The notes under the pieces were generated by a model that saw only the letters and a list, made by a program, of their open reading frames with translations, did not search any database and was not told the DNA's origin. Shown in pieces: positions 1-5,397 of a stretch of DNA of 5,397 bases; the stretch's first letter is position 1; every line of letters starts with the position of its first letter. The translations under genes were made by a program, and so were the position numbers. The DNA is from Oligoflexales bacterium (GTDB taxonomy: Bacteria; Bdellovibrionota_B; Oligoflexia; Oligoflexales; CACXFL01), in NCBI GenBank assembly GCA_028282865.1, contig JANQHA010000188.1, forward strand, positions 1 through 5,397. Direction: 5' to 3'.

Positions 1-1
1 A

Positions 2-682
2 GTTTATCATAGGCATGAAGTGATAGGCATCGAAAACCTTCCAGCAGAAGGTCGCTGCCTTATTGCTTCAAACCATAGTTTAGCGACCTATGACATCGGT
101 CTCTTAAGTAATTATATATACCAAAATACTGGACGCCTTCCACGAGCGCTTATGGATAAATGGTTTTTCAAGTTTGAATTCATTAAGCAGTTTATGGACG
201 AACTGGGGGCAGTAGAGGGAAACCAGAACACAGCTCGTAAGTTACTTGAGGCCGGTGAAGTCTTAACCGTTGCTCCAGGGGGAATGCGCGAATCAATTCG
301 CAATATGAATGAGAGGTATCAGATCCTCTGGGATCAAAGGTTAGGTTTTGCAAAACTAGCTGCCGAAACCCAATCGCCCATAATACTAGCGGCGTGTCCT
401 AAAGCTGACGATATTTTTGATGTACTACCTACCAGCAAGGTCTCATTATGGGTTTATAAGAAGTTCAAATTACCATTCGCGCCATTTAGAGGCCTTGGGC
501 CAACCCCGATACCAAGGCCAATAAAATTAGTACATTTTCTCAGTGAGCCTATTATCCCACCAAAGCTTGCCGAAGATGAAAAAGAAAAATCCAGGCAGAT
601 TAAAAGATTTCACAAAAAAATCATTAAGCGTATGCAGGGCTTAATCGGTGAAGCTATTGCTTACCGAAAAGAAGGCTCCTAA
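2..682 (+). CDS. MGAT-like lysophospholipid/diacylglycerol acyltransferase, 5'-truncated by window edge
   Basis: This is probably a membrane-associated acyltransferase that moves a fatty acyl group onto a glycerolipid or lysophospholipid. Visible protein is 226 residues, numbered from the first in-frame codon at position 2. The acyl-transfer block is NHSLATYD (24-31), with His25 and Asp31 as the likely catalytic pair. They are five residues apart, as in the MGAT/TMEM68-like branch, rather than four as in PlsC. Further family signatures are LGAVEGN (68-74) and PGGMRE (92-97). A GTG at position 20 could be taken as a start, but the frame stays open to the window edge. The residues before it (YHRHEVIGIENLP) look like the conserved lead-in of this family, so the true start lies upstream. 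The C-terminus is basic and helical, with no transmembrane segment in the visible part. The gene is convergent with the PilZ gene, with 9 bp between the stop codons. Family assignment is solid; the exact substrate is unknown. Confidence 0.85.
   Translation, partial: VYHRHEVIGIENLPAEGRCLIASNHSLATYDIGLLSNYIYQNTGRLPRALMDKWFFKFEFIKQFMDELGAVEGNQNTARKLLEAGEVLTVAPGGMRESIRNMNERYQILWDQRLGFAKLAAETQSPIILAACPKADDIFDVLPTSKVSLWVYKKFKLPFAPFRGLGPTPIPRPIKLVHFLSEPIIPPKLAEDEKEKSRQIKRFHKKIIKRMQGLIGEAIAYRKEGS
614..645 (-). terminator. Candidate intrinsic terminator of the minus-strand operon
   Basis: Read on the minus strand, ATTAAGC (645-639) pairs perfectly with GCTTAAT (629-623) across a 9-nt loop. After two bases comes a run of seven T (620-614). 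The structure starts about 47 nt beyond the stop codon of the PilZ gene, so it is placed to end the four-gene operon. It sits inside the coding 3' end of the opposing acyltransferase gene. The stem has only two G-C pairs, so it is modest in strength. On the plus strand the hairpin is not followed by a T-run, so it would act in one direction only. Confidence 0.4.
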
Positions 683-691
683 TAGCTTAGT

Positions 692-1510
692 CTAAACCTG
701 GTCTTTGATAAGGTCTAAAATATACTTAGTCAGTTCGGTGTTTTTTTGCTCACTGATATTTTCAAAGCTAAAAGCTAAGACATCGCCTCCGATATGAACC
801 CGCCTCACTCTACCAGATAGCCTAATAAACTCACCTCCTTGGGAAATCAACCTAGGATTTTTTGGAAGGCTCACTTTAATCTGATCATCGCACTTCATAT
901 CAAGGCCGCCGTTTAGCCGAATAAGTCCGCCATGAATACTTAAGTCGATAAAATGGGCATTTACCTTGCTGTCATGACGCAGACTATAAAGCGTTGAAGC
1001 AATACTAACCTTATAGCGACGACTGCGGCGACGATTCTTGTTGTCAATGCCCTGTTTAATATATTCAAGTATTTGTGTCTTATTCAGTGCAGTGTAGTCG
1101 CAAAAATCATCTGCCTCTTGAAATGCAGACAGATGATCTCGGTAGCCTCGAATAAGCTCTTCCTGGTTCTCAGTAAAAAACAAAACTGGGATGACATCTT
1201 TGCGTCGCCTAGTTTTAACTTCTTGAATTAAATTAAAACAGCGTTCCTGTGGAATAAATTGATCGTGAATAATAATAATAGATAGCTTTCTTGTTAAATA
1301 TCGAGCTAATTCTTCTTCGTTCTTTGGGCGTACTAAAGCTAAGCCTGGATAAGTCCGCTTTACAAACGACTCGATGTACTTTACCAGATCAAGGTCCATA
1401 CAACCGTATACTGCCAGCACAACAAAATTCTTTTGTCGCTTCCGAGGAGTATCTAAGTACTCAGAAATATTGGTTTTTTCTTCCTTATCACCGACTTGGG
1501 CATCTGCCAC
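692..1510 (-). CDS. Pseudo-receiver + PilZ domain protein (probable c-di-GMP effector)
   Basis: This is a cytoplasmic two-domain protein of 272 residues from the chosen GTG start at 1510. Residues about 28-155 fold-match a response-regulator receiver. Asp83 sits in HDQFIP with Pro four residues later, as at a phospho-acceptor site, and Thr113 (FFTEN) matches the conserved Thr. The acidic pair after beta-1 and the beta-5 Lys appear to be missing, so phosphorylation is doubtful. Residues about 160-268 are a PilZ domain: the basic RRRSRR (160-165) supplies RxxxR, and DLSIHG (189-194) matches the D/NxSxxG motif. Both c-di-GMP contact motifs are intact. There is no signal peptide or membrane segment. 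An ATG at 1525 adds five residues but has no Shine-Dalgarno. The GTG overlaps the upstream stop as TAGTG and follows GGGGGTGA at good spacing. It is the last gene of the operon. The partner or output cannot be read from sequence. Confidence 0.85.
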   Translation of the reverse strand: MADAQVGDKEEKTNISEYLDTPRKRQKNFVVLAVYGCMDLDLVKYIESFVKRTYPGLALVRPKNEEELARYLTRKLSIIIIHDQFIPQERCFNLIQEVKTRRRKDVIPVLFFTENQEELIRGYRDHLSAFQEADDFCDYTALNKTQILEYIKQGIDNKNRRRSRRYKVSIASTLYSLRHDSKVNAHFIDLSIHGGLIRLNGGLDMKCDDQIKVSLPKNPRLISQGGEFIRLSGRVRRVHIGGDVLAFSFENISEQKNTELTKYILDLIKDQV

Positions 1511-3084
1511 TATCTCACCCCCCATGTAGAAACGTACTTGAAGAACGAAAATGGCTCTATCCTGACACTAGATAGCTTTGAGCTGTGAGCAGCGTGATGC
1601 ATAAGAGTCCAGAGATAAGTATATGGGACTTCTTTAGCAAGAATCGCATGAACTTTGTGATAGATAGCTCGCTTCTTTTCAAAGTCATTAGTCGCGTCAG
1701 CTTCGGTAAGCAAAGAGTCCACTTCGTCATTTTTAAAGTTAACAAAGTTATTTCCCCAAGGCTGCGCACTTGAGCTGTGAAATAGACTGGTGATATTACT
1801 GGCGTCGTCAAAGCTCCAAGAGGCAATAGTAAGGTCGTAATCTCGTTTGCCGATAACTTGGTTCTTCCAAACAAGCCAGTCCATAAACTGCAATTCTACC
1901 TTTAAACCAACCTGCTTTAGGTAATTTTGAAAGGCCAGAACCATCCGTTTTACCATTTCGCTTTCTCCAGCTAAAGGCACCGTGAATACTAATTTAACAG
2001 GCTTAGCGTCAGAGGTTTCCAAAAAACCATCGTTGTCTAGGTCCTTTAGTCCAGCTTGAGAAAACAACATCCTAGACTTCTCGGGGCTATAGTCTAAGCC
2101 CTTAACATTCAAGTTATAGGCCCATGAGGTCGGTGGAAAAGGCCCGGAGATAAGCTGCCCCTTTCCCCGAAAGAAGGCCTGCAGCATTTCTGAGCGATTG
2201 ACCGCGTGGCTTATACCTTGACGAATCCTGGTATCTTTTAAAATGCCTCTGCCAGTATTCATAGCGAAGAAAGTAAATGACAGTGCATCGTATGGAATGA
2301 CACTTAGCTTCCTATCACCAATTACTTCTGACAAATCTCTAGGGCTAACGTAAGTGATTAAATCAAGCGAATTAAACATCAACGACTGCGCCATGATACT
2401 TTGATCTGAGAACGTCTTAAGGACAATCTGTTTGATTTTAGCTTTCTTGGCAAAATATTTAGTATTAGCTCTTAGTAATACCTCACCATGATCACTGGCT
2501 CGTACAAAAGCATAAGGACCAGTGCCGATAGGATGCCGAGCAAATGCGCTACCACGCTTTAATGACTTATCAGCCGTCAATACATGGTGAGGGATAATTT
2601 TAAATGCCAAAACTCTAAGAGGATCAAGCAACGCCCGCTGCAGCTGAACTCTAATCTTATGGGAATTAATCTTTTTCACAGAGCCAATAACTTCAAACCT
2701 CTCTTTATTAGGAATCTCGCTTTCGGCAGATTTGAGTAACCTAACGGTCGTCAAAACATCATCTGCATCAAATTCCTCTTTCGACCCATGCCAGTAGACT
2801 TGTTTTCTCAAGTTAAAATCGATCGAGGTTCGGCTACCAGATATTTTCCAAGATGTCGCTAGGCCAGGCAGGTATCGCCCAGATGAGTCAATTGAAACTA
2901 GGCCATCAAAGATTAGGTCTGCTAGACGTTGCCCAGAAGCTTCATGAGTTGTAAACGGGTCGAAGGTATCTAGCCGACCAGCTTCGCCATAGACCAAGTT
3001 ACTTTCCTTAGCACTAACCTGCCCGGAAAAGCCCCCTAAAAAAGAGAAAAAAACTACCAAAAAAAAGTTCTTAAAACGTCTCAT
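1510..3084 (-). CDS. Periplasmic family-5 substrate-binding protein (oligopeptide/dipeptide ABC type)
   Basis: This is a 524-residue extracytoplasmic solute-binding protein of the SBP_bac_5 family (DppA/OppA/NikA-like), full length for the family. Residues 1-25 are a Sec signal peptide: basic MRRFK, a Phe-rich hydrophobic core, then VSA before the likely cut at 25/26. There is no lipobox Cys. The mature start (LDTFDPF, 38-44) and the IFDGLV segment (58-63) are typical. The family hallmark HPIGTGPY is at 184-191. The second-lobe block is at 275-297 (MNTGRG, then RIRQGISHAVNR). An acidic DLDNDGFLE loop at 348-356 is also usual here. Ligands are often peptides, but other members bind nickel, haem or sugars, and specificity cannot be read. 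AGGA lies six bases before the ATG. The gene overlaps the upstream gene by 14 nt. No permease or ATPase gene is adjacent, which is unusual for a working importer. It may use a remote transporter or act as a sensor. Confidence 0.92.
   Translation of the reverse strand: MRRFKNFFLVVFFSFLGGFSGQVSAKESNLVYGEAGRLDTFDPFTTHEASGQRLADLIFDGLVSIDSSGRYLPGLATSWKISGSRTSIDFNLRKQVYWHGSKEEFDADDVLTTVRLLKSAESEIPNKERFEVIGSVKKINSHKIRVQLQRALLDPLRVLAFKIIPHHVLTADKSLKRGSAFARHPIGTGPYAFVRASDHGEVLLRANTKYFAKKAKIKQIVLKTFSDQSIMAQSLMFNSLDLITYVSPRDLSEVIGDRKLSVIPYDALSFTFFAMNTGRGILKDTRIRQGISHAVNRSEMLQAFFRGKGQLISGPFPPTSWAYNLNVKGLDYSPEKSRMLFSQAGLKDLDNDGFLETSDAKPVKLVFTVPLAGESEMVKRMVLAFQNYLKQVGLKVELQFMDWLVWKNQVIGKRDYDLTIASWSFDDASNITSLFHSSSAQPWGNNFVNFKNDEVDSLLTEADATNDFEKKRAIYHKVHAILAKEVPYTYLWTLMHHAAHSSKLSSVRIEPFSFFKYVSTWGVR
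1515..1522 (-). promoter_or_regulatory. Ribosome binding site deciding the PilZ gene start (GTG 1510)
   Basis: GGGGGTGA on the minus strand differs from the ideal GGAGGTGA by one base and ends four bases before GTG at 1510-1508. It lies inside the last codons of the substrate-binding-protein gene, and the TAG stop overlaps the GTG by one base. The in-frame ATG at 1525 lies upstream of this site and is preceded by a pyrimidine-rich stretch with no Shine-Dalgarno. This favours the GTG and translational coupling. Confidence 0.6.
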
Positions 3085-4405
3085 AATGAATCCTACTATC
3101 CAAATATTTATTTAGGCCTTGTAGCTGAAGGCCTTGATTTGTAAGAGCAACAAACACTCGATCCCAAACCCCTACTTGGGCTCGAAAACTAAGAATCCCT
3201 AACTTAGAAATAAGTAAATCCCGATTCATTCTAGTACCAGTCTTGAGCTTGTAAGTTCGACCGGTAAATAAATTATACCCGTATATCGGATTAAATTCTT
3301 TAGAGTCATTTTTTACATAGAATATTTTTCGACCATCTGGTGCCCAAGCTGGACCGGTGTTAAGGTCAACCACGACATTTCTCGCAACAATCATCGAATT
3401 CAATGCTCTAGCCGAATAAGCCTTTTCCCGAAGTGGCACGACATGAATGTTCCAGCTAGTAGGTTTATTTAAACCTACCGACGCTGCACTTGAGTAGAAT
3501 GCGAGTAATTTACCATCTGGAGAAATCGTTGGTCTCAGATCATCTCTTGACCAGTTAGTGACCTTATAATGCTTAACCCACCGTCCAGCATTATTACGAG
3601 CTAAAACTTTGATGTTATGTGAAGAAGCGTTGCCACTACAATAAACCAAACCCTGACCATTGGGAAACCACTGGGGAAAAAGATCGACCGCGCCACCTTT
3701 AGTCAGACGCGATAAGCGCTCCTTTTTTACATCAAGCAAATAAATATCCCCGTTACCAGACCGAGCGCTGACAAAGGCAATTTCATCGGTCTTGGGGTTC
3801 CAATTTGCATAGCCATCTTTCGACGGGCTACGCATTATAGGCTCTTCTTTGACTCCGACGGCACCAACATAAATATTGTACTCGCCGACTCCACCGTTTG
3901 ACATAAAGGCAAACTGAGTACTTCCGCGCGACCAACTCAACCCAGAGTTATAAGAATGCACATACCGGTTCACCATCCCATTTAAAAAACTATTTGAGCC
4001 TTTAGAAACTACGAACAGATCGCGGGTGTAGTCACCAGCTAAATTTTTAACTTGAATCCTTCGGTCCCGGTCACCAATTGTTTCATAACTAAGATACATG
4101 CCATCAGCTGACCAACTCAAATTGGATTCGTTCAGGCTAGATTTACCTAATTCTTCGTTCAATTGTTTGACCTGAACCAACCTTATGCCTTTTTTTGCAT
4201 CGACCAGATAAGGGTAGTGCTTAGCATAGTAGTCGTTTCCCTCAAAAAAGACCTTAATAGACTCTGGAAAATAATTACCGTCACTAGCTCGAAAGTCCAA
4301 AAGAGGAACACCTTCATCACGAAAAAGAGACTTCCAGCCACTTGCGCATGATGAGGCTAGCACTAAAGCCACCAAAGATAAAAAGAGTGCTTTCAACAAA
4401 GTCAC
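3071..4405 (-). CDS. TolB-like six-bladed beta-propeller lipoprotein
   Basis: This 444-residue envelope protein is made largely of WD40-like (PD40) repeats, as in the TolB propeller. The N-terminus has a lipoprotein signal: a hydrophobic stretch, then LASSC, with Cys20 as the likely lipidated residue. Ala follows Cys20 and there is no Asp at +2, so outer-membrane sorting is the default expectation. Blade motifs of the type 'W/P-S-x-D-G-x-x-(I/L)-x-(F/Y)' lie near residues 97-107, 157-167, 202-211, 246-255, 294-304 and 354-363, giving six blades. Residues about 22-85 form a short N-terminal region that does not look like the TolB N-terminal domain, so this is TolB-like and not TolB itself. Such propellers bind proteins. 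The GTG start overlaps the upstream TGA as GTGA. A TTG at 4396 is an alternative start (441 residues, MKALF...) because AGGTGA lies five bases before it. The gene is the second in the operon as seen here. The partner is unknown. Confidence 0.85.
   Translation of the reverse strand: MTLLKALFLSLVALVLASSCASGWKSLFRDEGVPLLDFRASDGNYFPESIKVFFEGNDYYAKHYPYLVDAKKGIRLVQVKQLNEELGKSSLNESNLSWSADGMYLSYETIGDRDRRIQVKNLAGDYTRDLFVVSKGSNSFLNGMVNRYVHSYNSGLSWSRGSTQFAFMSNGGVGEYNIYVGAVGVKEEPIMRSPSKDGYANWNPKTDEIAFVSARSGNGDIYLLDVKKERLSRLTKGGAVDLFPQWFPNGQGLVYCSGNASSHNIKVLARNNAGRWVKHYKVTNWSRDDLRPTISPDGKLLAFYSSAASVGLNKPTSWNIHVVPLREKAYSARALNSMIVARNVVVDLNTGPAWAPDGRKIFYVKNDSKEFNPIYGYNLFTGRTYKLKTGTRMNRDLLISKLGILSFRAQVGVWDRVFVALTNQGLQLQGLNKYLDSRIHYETF
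3091..3094 (-). promoter_or_regulatory. Ribosome binding site of the substrate-binding-protein gene
   Basis: AGGA on the minus strand lies six bases before the ATG at 3084-3082, inside the last codons of the TolB-like gene. Translation of the upstream gene passes over it, as expected for coupled genes. It supports the ATG that also begins the signal peptide. Confidence 0.55.
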
Positions 4406-4407
4406 CT
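4402..4407 (-). promoter_or_regulatory. Shine-Dalgarno-like AGGTGA at the start of the TolB-like gene
   Basis: AGGTGA on the minus strand contains both the TGA stop of the PEGA/TPR gene and the GTG proposed as the next start. It matches the ribosomal pairing sequence and ends five bases before the in-frame TTG at 4396-4394. The GTG has no clear Shine-Dalgarno of its own. The true start may therefore be the TTG, with AGGTGA as its binding site. The signal peptide works with either. Confidence 0.4.
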
Positions 4408-5397
4408 AACTACTGAGCCATTAGTAATCATGTTTAAGTCCGCCTCAGCTTGCTTAAAATATACTTTAGCTCCGTCTAACAACGGTCCATTCTGAGCTTC
4501 TTTAAGGCTGCTGGCGTGATCTAAATAAGAACGCCAACCCTTATACGCCGAGTTTAGATAAGCCTGATTTTTAGTTTGAAACCAAAGTTTGTGTTGGCAT
4601 AAAGCTAAATGGTAAGCAACTGCCTGAACAGCATCTTCATACTCGGCCTTTGAAACAAATCGTAGCTGGGGAGAAACCGCCTCCAGAGTCTGTGCCGCTC
4701 GAAGGTAGTGCTGCTGCGCTCCCGACGGGTCTTTGGTAGCCAAACTCTCTCCAATCAAAAAGAGGGCGATGCCTTGATTTATATGGGATCCGATAAATCT
4801 TTTGTCGACAAAGCTCTTAACAGAAATGTCCGAGGTAACAATAGAAAAATACTTAGCAGCTTCAAGAGGATTACCCAATTTGTTTAAGTAAATCTCGCCA
4901 ATATCATGGTTAGCTGTTAAATAATCGGAGTGATCTTTGGGAATACGCTTTAAGATTTTCAAGGCTCCAGCGAACTGGCCAGTTTGTATCATCTGCAAGG
5001 CGCTAGCTCGCACATCCTTTTCCAATCGGATTTTGTTAGCCCCAGAAAAATCAGAGTTATGAGCCAAATCAACAACCTTGGAATAACTTTTAAATCCCTT
5101 GGGACCGCGTGCTTCAATCTTCACAAAGCCAGACTGATTAGCTAAAGACTTTGCTAAGGGTGTTTTGCCAACTAACTTATCGTCGACATAAATTGAGATC
5201 CCCGAAGGCTGCGAAGCTACCTTCAAAAAAGTCGCATTCTGCTTAAGCACGATCTCAATATTTTTCTTGTTCTTTAAAGAAACCTCTTTGGTAAACTGAA
5301 CATACCCATGCTTTATGACCTTTAGCAAACCATTGCCAAGGTTTTTTGAAATTACAATTTGGCCAGAAGTATCCGAAGACCCAACCCATCTTTCATT
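4402..5397 (-). CDS. PEGA domain + TPR-like protein, 5'-truncated by window edge
   Basis: This is probably an extracytoplasmic scaffold or surface protein. 331 residues are visible, numbered from the codon at 5397-5395. A TTG at 5328 could be called as a start, but the frame is open to the window edge and the upstream residues are meaningful. Residues 1-52 (WVGSSDTSGQ, then GLLKVIKHGYV) resemble the carboxypeptidase-regulatory-like beta-sandwich, so the gene begins outside the window. Residues about 55-125 are a PEGA domain, with SQPSGISIYVDD (62-73) and GKTPL (77-81) as its core. Residues about 127-325 are helical and TPR-like (ALKILKRIP, IGEIYLNKLGNPLEAAKYF, then a QQHYLRAAQTLEAV helix), without enzyme motifs. 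Any signal peptide would be in the missing part. PEGA domains are thought to bind surface components or polysaccharide. The gene stops in the GTGA overlap with the TolB-like gene and leads the operon as far as can be seen. Confidence 0.75.
   Translation of the reverse strand, partial: NERWVGSSDTSGQIVISKNLGNGLLKVIKHGYVQFTKEVSLKNKKNIEIVLKQNATFLKVASQPSGISIYVDDKLVGKTPLAKSLANQSGFVKIEARGPKGFKSYSKVVDLAHNSDFSGANKIRLEKDVRASALQMIQTGQFAGALKILKRIPKDHSDYLTANHDIGEIYLNKLGNPLEAAKYFSIVTSDISVKSFVDKRFIGSHINQGIALFLIGESLATKDPSGAQQHYLRAAQTLEAVSPQLRFVSKAEYEDAVQAVAYHLALCQHKLWFQTKNQAYLNSAYKGWRSYLDHASSLKEAQNGPLLDGAKVYFKQAEADLNMITNGSVVR

Noticed and set aside
112..303. Minus-strand ORF of 63 codons
   Set aside because: It is a shadow of the acyltransferase gene with no domain or start signal.
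676..697. Inverted repeats CTAA/TTAG around the convergent stops
   Set aside because: The arms are only four A/T-rich base pairs with no T-run, too weak for a bidirectional terminator.
731..747. T7 run on the plus strand as a terminator for the acyltransferase
   Set aside because: No convincing GC-bearing stem precedes it; the best pairing is bulged with a loop of about 30 nt, and it lies in the PilZ coding sequence.
1267..1280. AAT microsatellite-like repeat
   Set aside because: It simply encodes the Ile-rich beta-3 strand of the receiver-like domain; too short to suggest phase variation.
1291..1575. Plus-strand ORF of 94 codons across the PilZ and binding-protein junction
   Set aside because: It is antisense to two well-supported genes, has low-complexity unrelated protein sequence and no ribosome binding site.
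1557..1874. Minus-strand ORF of 105 codons
   Set aside because: It lies wholly inside the binding-protein gene in another frame, and the binding-protein frame carries the family motifs.
2017..2043. DxDxDG-type calcium loop in the binding protein
   Set aside because: An acidic DxDGDG-like loop is common in this family at this place, so it is not evidence for a special calcium function.

Overview
The window looks like part of a Gram-negative bacterial chromosome of moderate-to-low GC, roughly low forties per cent by eye. Evidence for an outer-membrane organism: a signal-peptide protein, a lipobox lipoprotein with a TolB-like propeller, and PEGA and PilZ domains. PEGA/TPR, TolB-like and PilZ proteins together recall Bdellovibrionota or former deltaproteobacteria, but that placement is an impression and was not tested. 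Coding density is very high; no RNA gene, mobile element, CRISPR array or gene-free stretch was seen.

Layout. (1) Positions 2-682, plus strand: the C-terminal part of a lysophospholipid/diacylglycerol-type acyltransferase of the MGAT-like branch, cut by the left edge. (2) Positions 692-5397, minus strand: four tightly packed genes reading leftwards, in transcription order: a PEGA + TPR-like protein (cut by the right edge), a TolB-like six-bladed beta-propeller lipoprotein, a family-5 (oligopeptide/dipeptide type) periplasmic substrate-binding protein, and a cytoplasmic pseudo-receiver + PilZ protein. Every junction overlaps or abuts (4, 14 and about 1-16 nt), so this is almost certainly one translationally coupled operon. 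Its promoter is outside the window on the right. A candidate intrinsic terminator lies inside the 3' end of the convergent acyltransferase gene.

How the genes may work together (inference). The first three products appear to be extracytoplasmic or envelope-anchored: a scaffold-like PEGA/TPR protein, a propeller lipoprotein and a solute-binding protein. The last is a cytosolic c-di-GMP effector candidate with intact RxxxR and DxSxxG motifs behind a degenerate receiver domain. No ABC permease or ATPase is encoded here, so the binding protein may use a transporter encoded elsewhere or act as a sensor or chaperone. The conserved-looking packing suggests one envelope-related module with a c-di-GMP-responsive component. 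That combination is the most interesting point of the window.
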